A stretch of 53,746 bases of DNA from Sphingosinicella sp. (GCA_013816585.1 JACDEE010000018.1:1-53746), one strand, 5' to 3'. Numbered from the stretch's first letter, positions 1-8,947 are shown. Notes: generated by a model from the sequence alone, not told the origin. Numbers and translations: made by a program.

Positions 1-122
1 TCACGGTCGCCGGCTGAAGACCCTCCGCGGCCTTACACCCTACGAATATGTCGCCCGCGTCTGGACACAAGACCCGGCTCAATTCAAGATCGCTCCGTAT
101 CGCCACACAACGGGACTAAACA
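1..122 (+). mobile_element. IS481-family insertion sequence, 3' end (left contig edge)
   Basis: Frame 2 reads the last 41 codons of an IS481-family transposase (starts HGRRLKTLRGLTPYEYV, ends TTGLNT) and stops at TAG 125-127. The IS terminus is TGTTTAGTCCCG read inward on the minus strand, ending at 122. The next six bases, CCTAGC, fit the NCTAGN target that IS481 elements duplicate (family knowledge), so the transposase stop codon is supplied by the target. Bases 2-127 are the exact reverse complement of 53621-53746. The rest of the element lies outside the window. The insertion disrupts the integrase gene next to it. Confidence 0.88.
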
Positions 123-896
123 CCTAGCGGGGGTTTGCCCCTCCTCGACAAGCTTGTCCTTAAACGTCAGGACATCTTTGCGGGTAATCTCGCCAACGGG
201 CTTCCTGCCGATACGCTCATAAAACCAGCGAGCCACGGCCCGATGGGTGTCCACGCCCTTAGCGACAACCTTTCGCTCCGCCGCCCAACGATCAATTATG
301 ATGGTGTCTAGCATTGGCCACGTTGGGTCTGCCGAGGGAGACGCGGCCACGGGCGCTGAGGAAGCCGCATCTGTGTCGGGGCATGCAAGCGGCAACGGCT
401 CCCCACGGCGCTCCAGCGCCCGCTCAGCTCCCCGAATGACGCGTCTCTCTTCGGAGACCGTGAAATCGTATTCCTTTTCCCGCAGAAAGTCCCGCATGGC
501 GGCTTCCTCCGGCGTCATCTGAAGCGTGCTGCGCTGAAATGCCGCTTCCAGCGCCTTCCGCAGCGGCTCCCGAGCTTCGTAACGTGCCTCCCGTTCAGCT
601 TCGTCCTGCCGCGCCGCCTCAGACTGCCCCTGGGCATATTCGGACAGCCATGGCGATACCGCCACAGGAGGTGCATTGGAGCCCGCTGGAGCGCCGGAGA
701 GCTTCGCCCGTGCCCCGTCTAGCCGTGTGTCGGTTTCGATCCTGTAGGAAGGTATAAGCCGCTTTGCCGCCTCCCGGTCCTTCGTGCGCAAACTCAGCAT
801 GAACTCCCCCTTCCCGTCGAACGCGGGACGAAGTTCAACAGGGATTACGCGTCGGAAATAATAGGTCGCGCCGCGTTTTGAGAGGTGGGTGCACAT
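123..896 (-). pseudogene. Tyrosine-recombinase-type integrase, N-terminal part, cut by IS
   Basis: The first ~60 residues (THLSKRGATYYFRRVIP, later SLRTKDREAAKRL) match the N-terminal domain common in phage and island integrases of alphaproteobacteria (DUF6538-like). Residues ~195-256 (DRWAAERKV...ARWFYERIGRKPVGEITRKDVLTFKD) look like the SAM-like core-binding domain. About 256 residues remain; then the frame enters IS sequence and ends. The whole catalytic domain with its Arg-His-Arg-Tyr residues is missing, so the product cannot recombine DNA. The gene starts 92 bp beyond the 3' end of tRNA-Ala and runs the same way, the usual layout of an integrase at a tRNA attachment site; the island itself would lie to the left, outside the window. 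Confidence 0.8.
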
Positions 897-988
897 AGGT
901 TTACATCCTTATACGAATGTAACACCCGCTTGGGCAAAAGTGGCTGTTTTCCGGTGATTTCTAGCCGTTACAGTGGCTTAAGAAACCT

Positions 989-1064
989 TGGTGGAGCCGA
1001 GGGGGATCGAACCCCTGACCTCTACACTGCCAGTGTAGCGCTCTCCCAGCTGAGCTACGGCCCC
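989..1064 (-). tRNA. tRNA-Ala (anticodon GGC)
   Basis: A 76-nt cloverleaf on the minus strand: acceptor stem GGGGCCG/CGGCTCC with the G3-U70 wobble that identifies alanine tRNAs, D arm GCTCAGCTGGGAGAGC, anticodon stem CTACA/TGTAG around loop CTGGCAG (anticodon GGC), T arm with GTTCGATCC, and an encoded CCA. Its 3' end faces the truncated integrase, so it is the probable attachment site of the element to the left. Confidence 0.97.
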
Positions 1065-1139
1065 AATTTCGGACCGGCGGATACCGGCGGTCCTGGTGGG
1101 CGCCGCCTTTAAGTCAGGCGGCGCCGATTGCCAAGATGA

Positions 1140-1469
1140 TTAAATTTCCTCGTCCGTATCGCCCGCGCCGGCAACACCGATGTCATCGTCGCCGCCGAGA
1201 TCGACCTCGTCGTCCGGATTCTCTTCCGCATCCTCGTCGACGTCCAGATCCAGATCATCGTCGGCCAGATCCGCATCTTCCTTTTCAGGCTCGACCGCTT
1301 CCTTCTTGGGCGCGTCGAACGGCATGGGCTGCTTCGACTTCAATACGGGCTCGGGTTCCCAATGGACGCCGCATTCAACGCAGGTCAGCGGGTCTTCCTT
1401 GCCGAGATCATAAAAGCGGGTCGCGCATTTCGGACAAGTCCGCTTGGTGCCCCATTCAGCTTTCACCAT
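1140..1469 (-). CDS. TIGR02300 / FYDLN-acid domain protein
   Basis: A protein of 109 residues. The N-terminus (MVKAEWGTKRTCPKC) has two CxxC pairs (Cys12/15 and Cys30/33) that should form a zinc ribbon, with FYDLGK at 19-24. The second half is almost only Asp and Glu. This pattern is diagnostic of the TIGR02300 family of alphaproteobacteria, whose function is unknown. A longer reading exists to 1592, but the conserved start and a GGAGG upstream of 1469 favour the shorter form. In many relatives this gene precedes aroA and cmk; here it is divergent from cmk and aroA is absent. Confidence 0.88.
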   Translation of the reverse strand: MVKAEWGTKRTCPKCATRFYDLGKEDPLTCVECGVHWEPEPVLKSKQPMPFDAPKKEAVEPEKEDADLADDDLDLDVDEDAEENPDDEVDLGGDDDIGVAGAGDTDEEI

Positions 1470-1631
1470 GGGTGAGAGAGCCTCCAGATAAAGTGAAAAA
1501 TCGGCCGCGCCCGTTGGACGAGGCCGTGAAGCGCGCGCCTTGCCACAGCGCTGAGCGGCTGTCAAAAGCCAACCGCCGAAACGGCCTGTCAAACGGGTCG
1601 ATGGCCTCCGATAGCCTTAGGACAATCCCCG

Positions 1632-2315
1632 ATGAATCCCGACCGTGCTCTTTCCGATGGTCCCGTCCCGGCCGGGCTCGTCATCGCCGTCGATGGCCCC
1701 GCCGCGAGCGGCAAGGGCACGATCGCGCGAGCCCTTGCCCGCCATTACGGTTTACCGCACCTCGACACCGGCCTGCTCTACCGCGCGGTAGCGCTAAACC
1801 TGTTGCAGATGGGCGGGGATGCGGCGAGCGAGTTCGCCGCCATGCGCGCCTGCGACATCTCGCAGATCGACTTCGCCGATCCTGAACTGAAGAGCGAAAC
1901 AGTGGGCGGCATAGCCTCGCGTATCTCGGCCTATCCGCTGGTGCGCCAGGCGCTGCTGGAACGGCAAAAGGCATTTGCCGCGCAGGCTGGCGGCGCCGTT
2001 CTGGACGGGCGCGACATCGGCACGGTGATCGCCCCGGTCGCCGACGCCAAATTGTTTGTGACCGCGAGCCCCGAGGTGCGCGCCCGGAGGCGCCATGACG
2101 AGCTGAAGCGGCTTGGCATGAACGTGCATTATGAGGATGTCCTGGCCGACATCCATGCCCGGGATGAACGCGACACCGGTCGGTCGACCGCGCCGTTGGT
2201 CAAGGCGGACGACGCGGAGTTGCTCGACACCAGCGATCTGGATGTCCACGCAGCCATCGCTGAAGCGATCAGGCTAGTGAAGCGCGCTACGGCTCTGCCT
2301 TGTAGAGGGAGTTGA
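1632..2315 (+). CDS. cmk: Cytidylate kinase
   Basis: Transfers phosphate from ATP to CMP or dCMP in the cytoplasm to supply CDP for nucleic acid and lipid synthesis. The 227 residues show the P-loop GPAASGKGT at 22-30, the substrate segment HLDTGLLYRAVAL, and GRDIGTVI near residue 125, all typical of bacterial CMP kinases (220-230 residues). In alphaproteobacteria cmk is usually followed directly by rpsA and ihfB; here three reverse-strand genes separate cmk from rpsA. Confidence 0.96.
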   Translation: MNPDRALSDGPVPAGLVIAVDGPAASGKGTIARALARHYGLPHLDTGLLYRAVALNLLQMGGDAASEFAAMRACDISQIDFADPELKSETVGGIASRISAYPLVRQALLERQKAFAAQAGGAVLDGRDIGTVIAPVADAKLFVTASPEVRARRRHDELKRLGMNVHYEDVLADIHARDERDTGRSTAPLVKADDAELLDTSDLDVHAAIAEAIRLVKRATALPCRGS

Positions 2316-2319
2316 CGCC

Positions 2320-3213
2320 TTAGGAGGCGTTTTCCCGCGTCTTCTCGGCCCTCGCCGTCCCGTTCTTGCGGCCTCCGGCAGTCCCCAGGATCGACCCGAT
2401 GATGATCAATGGAAACCCGACCGCCATTCCAATGGTCAGAGGTTCGCTCAGTACAATCACCCCCAGAACCAGCGCGACCGCTGGATTGATATAGGTGATC
2501 ACGGTCGATCGCGCCGGTCCCACTTCGGCGATCAGTGCGAAGAAGAGGATGAAGGCGAGCGCGGTGCACAAGGTCGCAAGGCCGAAGACCGACCATGCTG
2601 CTTCCGGAGTGATGGAAGAAGGCCAGACAAAAGGCGCGAACGGCAGATAAAGCGCCGCCGCCAAGATCAGCGAACCTGTAACCACGCCCATCGGCTGCAC
2701 GTTCTTTAGCTTTTCGGCGACCACCATCGGCCCGATCGCATAGCATATGGCACTCATGGTCAGCGCGGCGGCGGCAGGAAGGTCGCCTACATCCAGATCC
2801 AGGCCCATCAGCAGGATTACGCCAACCAGCCCTAGCACCAAACCGGCCAGCCGGCGTCCGCCGAGCGGCTCCCCGCCGCGTGCGGCAACCGCCAAAGCGG
2901 CGAGCAGGGGTGTGGTCGAAATGAGGATGCCTGCGGTCGAGCTGGTCAGCCGGGTTTCGGCGTAACCGATCAACAGCCAGGGTACGCTGATTTCAATGAG
3001 GGTATAAGCGGCAAGCCATTTCCAATGCCGGAACGCCTGGGCCAGCGATTTGGCGCGAAGCGCGAAGGGCAACAGGATCAGCGCACCTATCGTGGTCCTG
3101 GCAAAGACCACTATCAGCGGATCGAGATCCCGAACCGCGATCCGGATCAGGAGATAGGGCATGCCCCAGATCAGCCCCAAGGCCAGAAAAAGCACCCATC
3201 CCCGCCGCCCCAT
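2320..3213 (-). CDS. EamA-family (DMT) transporter
   Basis: A 297-residue membrane protein with about ten hydrophobic segments arranged as two homologous EamA halves: residues 8-135 (LALGLIWGMPYLLIRIA...) and 145-280 (...STVITYINPAVALVLG). The motif YINPAVAL near the ninth helix is typical of drug/metabolite transporters of the RhaT/EamA type, which export amino acids or other small molecules. The substrate cannot be read from the sequence. It is the last of three reverse-strand genes lying between cmk and rpsA. Confidence 0.88.
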   Translation of the reverse strand: MGRRGWVLFLALGLIWGMPYLLIRIAVRDLDPLIVVFARTTIGALILLPFALRAKSLAQAFRHWKWLAAYTLIEISVPWLLIGYAETRLTSSTAGILISTTPLLAALAVAARGGEPLGGRRLAGLVLGLVGVILLMGLDLDVGDLPAAAALTMSAICYAIGPMVVAEKLKNVQPMGVVTGSLILAAALYLPFAPFVWPSSITPEAAWSVFGLATLCTALAFILFFALIAEVGPARSTVITYINPAVALVLGVIVLSEPLTIGMAVGFPLIIIGSILGTAGGRKNGTARAEKTRENAS

Positions 3214-3258
3214 CTCAATGTTCCCCTGCGGCGGGATATTACCTGCCGCCTTCCAATT

Positions 3259-3923
3259 TCAATCTATGCGCACCGTGTCTTTCACCGCATTTTTCCGCGC
3301 AAGCAAGATCATCCATCTCCCGTCCTCGTCGGTGGCCAAAGCAGTCTGCTCGGTATGAAGCCCCGCGGCGGCGAGCCTTTCATTGAACTCGGCCTGCGTC
3401 CAGAGGACGATATGATAGAGGCCGGATTCCTTGCCTTCCTCGCAAAATTCGCCCTCGCCCTCCCGAAGCGCCGCCAGGAAAGCGCCCCCGGGATGCAAGG
3501 CGCCTGAAATCTTGCGGAGCACTCCATCGACAAGCGCCCGTCCGACGTGCTGCAGTACATAGAGCGCCATGATGCCGTCATAGGGCCCGCCAAGATCGTC
3601 ATCGATCAAGTCCAGTTTCTCGGCCGATTTGCCCCGCTCGGCCTGGAATTGCAGAAAGGCGTTGGTGATATCGGTGCGCCGAACCGCGAGGCCGCGTGCC
3701 TCCAGAAAATCCGCGTCCCACCCGGCCCCGATCCGATCTCCAATATTTGTCCGCCCGGCCCGACCGCCTCTATCAGGCATTTCAGCGAATGCTCGCCTTC
3801 CTCCGATTGGGGGCCCGAGACGGCTTCCGCATAGCCACGAGCGCAGCCTTCGTAGGCCTTTATGGTGCGGCGGTTTTTCAGCCGGCTTGATATGCTCCCG
3901 CTCGCCGGTTCGCTCTGGCTCAT
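3259..3923 (-). pseudogene. Class I SAM-dependent methyltransferase, frameshifted
   Basis: The start reads MSQSEPASGSISSRLKN and reaches the SAM-binding glycine motif LEIGSGPG in one frame. The rest (WDADFLEARGLAVRRTDIT, then DGIMALYVLQHV, HPGGAFLAALREG and LWTQAEFNERLAAAG) is in another frame. The join lies at about 3717-3724, in a G/C run, and restoring one base between GSGPG and WDADF reconnects a normal methyltransferase of about 222 residues. It could be a real loss or a base-calling error; function depends on which. The target of methylation is unknown. Confidence 0.8.
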
Positions 3924-3962
3924 AAAATCTCCCTTGAAGCTTTTGGCTGAAAGGCTCGAACC

Positions 3963-4799
3963 TCAGTCGGCCAGTGGAATCCACAAGGTCAGGCCGCCTT
4001 CGCCCGTGCCCGGATCGAATGCGGGATTGTGCCGTTCGATAGTAGGGGCGTCGGCAACGGTGCGGCCGCATGCAGGAAGCGCTTCGTTCCAAATCGCGGC
4101 ATAGGTCTCGTAAATGGTCGCTACATGGCCCCGATGCTCGAACAATGCATAATTTCTCGGCTCTAGCTCGATCTTGACCAGGCCTTCGGGAATATCGCCG
4201 AACCGCGCGACCTCCACTCCGCTCAGATATTGGAACTGACCGTCATCGTCTCCGACCTGGCTGACACCCGCGGGTATCTGGTCGAGCTTGTCGGGGATCG
4301 CCTCATAGTAGGAAGTCATGAACCTTTGCCATTGCGCCGGGATCTTGATCACGGTTTCGAACGAGCACGGTTCTGACAGCCCCACGATCCGGATCGTCCC
4401 TTCTCTCCGGAAACGCGGCGGATCCAGGCGAAACGCGGCTTTCGGGTTCAATTTCAACGGATCGGTTACGGGAAGTCCGGCCAAGGTCCCGCGGTCGCGA
4501 ACGCTTTCAGGAGTCATTCCGAATTGGTCGCGAAAGGCTCGGGTGAAGGCTTCATGCGACCCGTATCCCGCATCCAGCGCCACGGTGAGGATATCGGGCG
4601 CGCCTTCTGCAAGGACATGCGCCGCTTCGCTGAGGCGCCGCATCCGGAGGTATTTCATGACCGGAAGGCCCAGCGCGCTTCCGAAGGCAAGCGCGAGATG
4701 CGAGCGCGACACTCCACATGACTGCGCAATGTCGCCGAGATTGAGCGGCCGGTGGGAATTGCGCTCGATCACCCAAAGGGCCTTGTCCGTGATTGACAT
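3963..4799 (-). CDS. AraC-family regulator with GyrI-like effector domain
   Basis: A predicted cytoplasmic transcription regulator of 278 residues. Residues ~1-110 are two helix-turn-helix motifs of AraC type (LGDIAQSCGVSRSHLALAF, then TVALDAGYGSHEAFTRAFRD). Residues ~120-278 form a GyrI/effector-binding domain (QYLSGVEVARFGDIPEGL, then NYALFEHRGHVATIYETY), as in Rob- and SoxS-like drug sensors. The start at 4799 has GGAG eight bases upstream; a longer in-frame start at 4841 is less likely. It may control the neighbouring transporter gene, which is inference from position. Confidence 0.88.
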   Translation of the reverse strand: MSITDKALWVIERNSHRPLNLGDIAQSCGVSRSHLALAFGSALGLPVMKYLRMRRLSEAAHVLAEGAPDILTVALDAGYGSHEAFTRAFRDQFGMTPESVRDRGTLAGLPVTDPLKLNPKAAFRLDPPRFRREGTIRIVGLSEPCSFETVIKIPAQWQRFMTSYYEAIPDKLDQIPAGVSQVGDDDGQFQYLSGVEVARFGDIPEGLVKIELEPRNYALFEHRGHVATIYETYAAIWNEALPACGRTVADAPTIERHNPAFDPGTGEGGLTLWIPLAD

Positions 4800-4897
4800 A
4801 AACACTCCGCCATGTTGTCGGGCCGAATTAGCAATCCGCATCCGCTTCCGCTTGATCGATCGTCCAGTAAGATTAAATTGTCGGGATTACTCCCGGC

Positions 4898-4926
4898 TTG
4901 CTCCCTGACGACCATTCCCTTATATC
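4898..4926 (+). promoter_or_regulatory. Sigma-70-type promoter of rpsA
   Basis: TTGCTC (4898-4903), a 17-base spacer and TATATC (4921-4926) form a good housekeeping promoter about 245 bases before the rpsA start. A transcript from it would begin near 4933 and enter the hairpin at 4975-5020. The remainder of 4800-5169 shows no gene. Confidence 0.6.
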
Positions 4927-4974
4927 GCGCCCGTCCAGCGGGCCCTTGGCTCGTGGAGGCTCGGTTAGAGCGAA

Positions 4975-5020
4975 GCGCGTGGGGAGCGAGGCGGTAACGC
5001 CCGCTTACACGCGCCTTTTT
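4975..5020 (+). terminator. Intrinsic-terminator-like hairpin in the rpsA leader
   Basis: GCGCGTG (4975-4981) pairs with CACGCGC (5008-5014); inside, AGCG pairs with CGCT and GGCG with CGCC around a GTAA loop. After one C comes TTTTT (5016-5020). It lies between the promoter and rpsA, so it either attenuates rpsA or ends a short RNA of roughly 85-90 nt. Confidence 0.6.
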
Positions 5021-5169
5021 GCTTGAATCTGCTTCACTCGGCTTGGTGCGCGGGACGCTGCTTATGGCATGGGGCCTGAGCGGCAACATTTGGGTCAGCA
5101 AAGACCGCTTGAAGGCTTGGACAGATCGTCCGGCCGGCGGCCAACCTGATTTTTAAGGTACTAGATTTT

Positions 5170-6894
5170 ATGGCCACTTCGGCAAATCCGACGCGCGACG
5201 ATTTTGCAGCGCTTCTCAATGAAACCCTTGGCGGCGAGAATGAAGGCTTTGAAGGCCGCGTCGTAAAGGGCACCGTCACCGCCATCGAAAACGACATGGC
5301 CGTGATTGACGTGGGCCTGAAATCAGAAGGCCGCGTCGCGCTCCGCGAATTCGCCGCTCCGGGCCAGAAGGCCGACCTGAAGGTTGGCGATGAAGTCGAA
5401 GTGTATGTCGACCGGGTTGAGAACCACCAGGGCGAAGCGATGCTCAGCCGCGACCGCGCGCGCCGCGAAGCCGCCTGGGACAAGTTGGAAGCCGAATTCA
5501 ACGAAAGCGCCCGCGTCGAAGGCGTGATCTTCGGCCGCGTCAAGGGCGGCTTTACGGTCGACCTCAACGGCGCCGTGGCCTTCCTTCCCGGCAGCCAGGT
5601 CGACATCCGCCCGGTCCGCGACGTCGGACCTTTGATGGACATCCCGCAGCCCTTCCAGATCCTCAAGATGGATCGCCGCCGCGGCAATATCGTCGTTTCG
5701 CGCCGCGCCATCCTGGAAGAAACCCGCGCCGAGCAGCGTTCGGGCCTGATCCTGTCGCTCACTGAAGGCCAGGTGATAGAGGGTGTCGTCAAGAACATCA
5801 CCGATTATGGCGCCTTCGTCGACTTGGGCGGCATCGACGGCCTGCTTCACGTTACCGATCTCAGCTACAAGCGCGTCGGTCACCCGTCGGAAATGATCAA
5901 CATCGGCGACACGGTGAAGGTGCAGATCATCCGCATCAACAAGGACACGCAGCGCATCTCGCTTGGCATGAAGCAGTTGGAAAGCGATCCTTGGGAAGGC
6001 GCCGCTGCCAAATATCCGCTCGAGGGCGTGTTCACCGGCCGGGTCACCAACATCACCGAATATGGCGCCTTCGTCGAACTTGAACCCGGCATCGAAGGCC
6101 TGGTCCACGTTTCCGAAATGAGCTGGACCAAGAAGAACGTCCACCCCGGCAAGATCGTGTCGACCAGTCAGGAAGTCGAAGTATCGATCCTCGAGGTCGA
6201 CGAAGAAAAGCGCCGCATCAGCCTTGGTCTGAAGCAGGCCCAGGCCAATCCCTGGGCCGCCTTTGCGGAGACGCATCCGGTCGGAACCGAGGTCGAGGGC
6301 GAGGTCAAGAATTCGACCGAATTCGGCCTGTTCATCGGTCTCGATGGCGATGTCGATGGAATGGTCCACATGTCCGACATTTCCTGGGGCGCCTCGGGCG
6401 AGGAAGCTCTCAATCTGCACCACAAGGGCGAAACGGTGAAGGCCGTCGTGCTCGATGTGGACGTGGAGAAGGAGCGCATCTCGCTTGGCATGAAGCAACT
6501 TGAGCGCGGCGGCGTTGCCGCGGCCGGAACCACAAGCGCCAAGAGCGCAGGCGGCGGATCGGGCGTGGGTAAGAACGAAATCGTCACCGTCACCGTGCTC
6601 GACGTTCGTGATGGCGGGCTGGAAGTTCAGGTTGGCGACGACGGAGTCACCGGCTTCATCAAGCGGACCGATCTTGGCCGCGACCGCGACGAGCAGCGTC
6701 CGGAACGTTTCCAGGCCGGCCAGAAGTTCGACGCGATGGTGATCGGCTTCGACCGCTCCAAGAAGCCCAATTTCTCGATCAAGGCGATGCAGATCGCCGA
6801 AGAGAAACAGGCTGTCGCGCAATATGGTTCGTCCGATTCGGGTGCCAGCCTCGGCGACATCCTGGGCGAGGCTTTGAAGCAAAAGAACAGCTAA
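5170..6894 (+). CDS. rpsA: 30S ribosomal protein S1
   Basis: The mRNA-binding ribosomal protein S1, 574 residues, the normal alphaproteobacterial length. Six S1 (OB-fold) repeats can be followed, with the typical phrases VEGVIFGRVKGGFTVDL, GVVKNITDYGAFVDLGG, GRVTNITEYGAFVELE and GEVKNSTEFGLFIGLD, each closing with R-I-S-L-G-(M/L)-K-Q. A Gly/Ala-rich linker (about 450-470) precedes the last repeat. It is followed by a strong terminator, so ihfB has its own transcription. Confidence 0.98.
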   Translation: MATSANPTRDDFAALLNETLGGENEGFEGRVVKGTVTAIENDMAVIDVGLKSEGRVALREFAAPGQKADLKVGDEVEVYVDRVENHQGEAMLSRDRARREAAWDKLEAEFNESARVEGVIFGRVKGGFTVDLNGAVAFLPGSQVDIRPVRDVGPLMDIPQPFQILKMDRRRGNIVVSRRAILEETRAEQRSGLILSLTEGQVIEGVVKNITDYGAFVDLGGIDGLLHVTDLSYKRVGHPSEMINIGDTVKVQIIRINKDTQRISLGMKQLESDPWEGAAAKYPLEGVFTGRVTNITEYGAFVELEPGIEGLVHVSEMSWTKKNVHPGKIVSTSQEVEVSILEVDEEKRRISLGLKQAQANPWAAFAETHPVGTEVEGEVKNSTEFGLFIGLDGDVDGMVHMSDISWGASGEEALNLHHKGETVKAVVLDVDVEKERISLGMKQLERGGVAAAGTTSAKSAGGGSGVGKNEIVTVTVLDVRDGGLEVQVGDDGVTGFIKRTDLGRDRDEQRPERFQAGQKFDAMVIGFDRSKKPNFSIKAMQIAEEKQAVAQYGSSDSGASLGDILGEALKQKNS

Positions 6895-6904
6895 AAGGGA
6901 TCAG

Positions 6905-6944
6905 AAGGGGCGGATACCGAAACGGGTATCCGCCCCTTCGTTTT
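6905..6944 (+). terminator. Rho-independent terminator of rpsA
   Basis: A 14-bp perfect stem, AAGGGGCGGATACC (6905-6918) with GGTATCCGCCCCTT (6925-6938), a six-base loop, then CGTTTT. It starts ten bases after the rpsA stop codon. Confidence 0.93.
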
Positions 6945-7090
6945 CAGCCGGCGAGTAATTTTGCTCCTTGATACCCTTGCCTTACCGCCAATTCAGTGCG
7001 ATTAATCTGGATTAGCGCCTGTTGTGGGGCTGGCGCGACCGGGGGCTCATATTGAGCCATTTTTCTAGCCGTAATTTGGGGTTTTTTGCC

Positions 7091-7369
7091 TTGATCAGAT
7101 CAGAACTCGTCCAAAAGCTGGCTGAGGATCATCCGGATCTTACCGTCCGGGAGATCGAACGCGTGGTTTCCGCCTTCTTCGATTCCATCATCGATCGGCT
7201 GCAGAAGGACGGCCGTGTCGAATTGCGCGGCTTTGGTGCCTTTTCGACCCGCGAGCGCGATGCCCGCAGGGGCCGTAATCCGCGCACCGGCGACGCCGTG
7301 GATGTGGCCGCCAAGCGCGTCCCTTATTTCAAGCCCGGCAAGGAAATGCGCGAGCGGCTGAACGTCTGA
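7091..7369 (+). CDS. ihfB: Integration host factor subunit beta
   Basis: A 92-residue DNA-bending protein of the HU/IHF family. It begins [17 protein letters not shown], shows [22 protein letters not shown] (read as the beta-arm and its flanks) and ends with [17 protein letters not shown]. The family start MIRSEL places the initiation codon at TTG 7091-7093; an upstream ATG-less extension would add unrelated residues. IHF bends DNA at promoters and attachment sites together with IhfA. Confidence 0.95.
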   Translation: MIRSELVQKLAEDHPDLTVREIERVVSAFFDSIIDRLQKDGRVELRGFGAFSTRERDARRGRNPRTGDAVDVAAKRVPYFKPGKEMRERLNV

Positions 7370-7526
7370 CCTCCGGCGGTCCTTCGTCTTTCCCGATAGT
7401 TCGTCCAGGCTTGCCTCCTCGGGGCGGCAATCGCCGTTTCACGACATTGCCGCGTCCCTTGGCTGTCGCGCGCAAAATCGCTCGCAATCGCCGAAATGCT
7501 GTGACACTGGCTGTTCCGGATCACGT

Positions 7527-7614
7527 GCGGACGTGGCGAAATCGGTAGACGCAGCAGACTTAAAATCTGTTTCCAGACCCTGGAATGCGGGTTCAAGTCC
7601 CGCCGTCCGCACCA
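7527..7614 (+). tRNA. tRNA-Leu (anticodon TAA)
   Basis: An 88-nt class II tRNA: acceptor stem GCGGACG/CGTCCGC, anticodon stem GCAGA/TCTGT with loop CTTAAAA (anticodon TAA), a long variable arm (TTCCAGACCCTGGAATG), T arm GCGGGTTCAAGTCCCGC, and an encoded CCA. It stands alone between ihfB and a solute-binding protein gene. Confidence 0.97.
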
Positions 7615-7734
7615 GCCCCGATCGGCGGCTACATGCCCTTATCGGCCCCACCGTTCGGCGCTATCCGCGCTACTGACTTTCATGATCTGATCTGCGCATA
7701 TCGCACGAATTGGTCACCTCTCGGGCGCTAACGC

Positions 7735-8847
7735 ATGAACACGCCATCATCACCATCTTCAGCAAGGCCGGCTGACCTAACCGCCATCCGGATCGGCGCC
7801 CTGGTTCCGCTGACTCGGCCTGGCTGGGCCGAGGCAGGCCGACACTTGCTCGCCGGACTTGAACTCGCGGTCTGCGACGTCAACGAGGCCGGCGGGATCG
7901 CCGGAAGTCCGCTGGAGCTCATGGTCCACGATACCGCGGCTGATCCCCACAAGGCCATTGCAGCCGTAGATGAATTAGCTCGTCTGGGCGTCGCCGCATT
8001 GGCGGGGGAATATCATAGCGTGGCCGCCCGCGCCGCCGCGACCAGAGCCGACGCCCTTGGCCTGCCCTTCCTTTGCTCGTCGGCTGTTATCGACGCGCTC
8101 ACCGAACAGCCGACCAAATGGGTCGCGCGCCTGGCCCCGCCGCAATCCCGTGGCTGGCAGATATATGCAGATTCCCTCCTGGACGCCGGTCATCGGCAAG
8201 TCGCCGTCGCAGCCGAAGCGAGTGTCTATTGGGCATCCGGCACGCGCATTTTGCGGGACCATTTCGCTTCGCGCGGCGGCACCGTCATCGAACTCGACAT
8301 GAGCTCGCTCGCCTCTGGGTCTATGCCGGACGAACTCGTCGACAGTCGCGCAACGGCCCTCCTTCTGCTCGTCGGCTATCCGGAGCCGGCAGTGTCAATC
8401 GTCAAGTCCGTCCGCCAGGACCCGCGCCTGGCCGATATCTTGATTGGCGCTCCGGCCGGGCAACCGGAATTTGCTGAATGGGCGCGGGTGTTGGGTGACG
8501 ATGGCGCGGCGATCCCGTTCTTGCGTTACTTGCCGGAGCGCCTCGGCGCGCTCGGTGTGCGAGTAGAGACGGCTCTCCGTGCAGGCCTGGACGAAGCGCC
8601 CTCTTTCGTCGCCTTCGAAGGCTATGACACGATCGCCGTTCTCGCCGAAATGCTGCGTTCTGGCGGAGTGCATCGGCCACGCCTCGCCGAATCTTGGCCG
8701 CATATCAGGGCCGAAGGCACTCGCGGGCCTATACAATTCTCGCGAGCGCCGGGCATGAGCGTGTGGCAATGGATGGGGGCGCCAATCCAGGTCGTTGATA
8801 GAGATCCGGCCGAACCCAGTCGCTTTCGGATCCTCCGGGCCGGTTGA
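7735..8847 (+). CDS. Type 1 periplasmic-binding-fold protein (ABC solute-binding-like)
   Basis: A 370-residue protein with the fold of Leu/Ile/Val-type receptors: IRIGALVPLTRPGWAEAG near residue 18, then LAVCDVNEAGGIAGSPLEL and an ending FEGYDTIAVLAEMLRSGG. The N-terminus (MNTPSSPSSARPADLT) has no signal peptide or lipobox, which is odd for a transport receptor, and no permease or ATPase gene is near. It might be a cytoplasmic sensor, or the export signal may have been lost. The next gene encodes a second, unrelated solute-binding protein. Confidence 0.72.
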   Translation: MNTPSSPSSARPADLTAIRIGALVPLTRPGWAEAGRHLLAGLELAVCDVNEAGGIAGSPLELMVHDTAADPHKAIAAVDELARLGVAALAGEYHSVAARAAATRADALGLPFLCSSAVIDALTEQPTKWVARLAPPQSRGWQIYADSLLDAGHRQVAVAAEASVYWASGTRILRDHFASRGGTVIELDMSSLASGSMPDELVDSRATALLLLVGYPEPAVSIVKSVRQDPRLADILIGAPAGQPEFAEWARVLGDDGAAIPFLRYLPERLGALGVRVETALRAGLDEAPSFVAFEGYDTIAVLAEMLRSGGVHRPRLAESWPHIRAEGTRGPIQFSRAPGMSVWQWMGAPIQVVDRDPAEPSRFRILRAG

Positions 8848-8947
8848 TCTGCCCTTCGAAAGCGCGCCCGGGGCGTCTTATCGACGCCTGGCCGAAATTG
8901 GCCCCTCAGAATGGCGCTCCCGGCGCCACTGGGTTATCGCTTCCGCC

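Noticed and set aside
5323..6882. Long open frame antisense to rpsA
   Set aside because: It mirrors the biased codon use of rpsA and has no family features or start signals.
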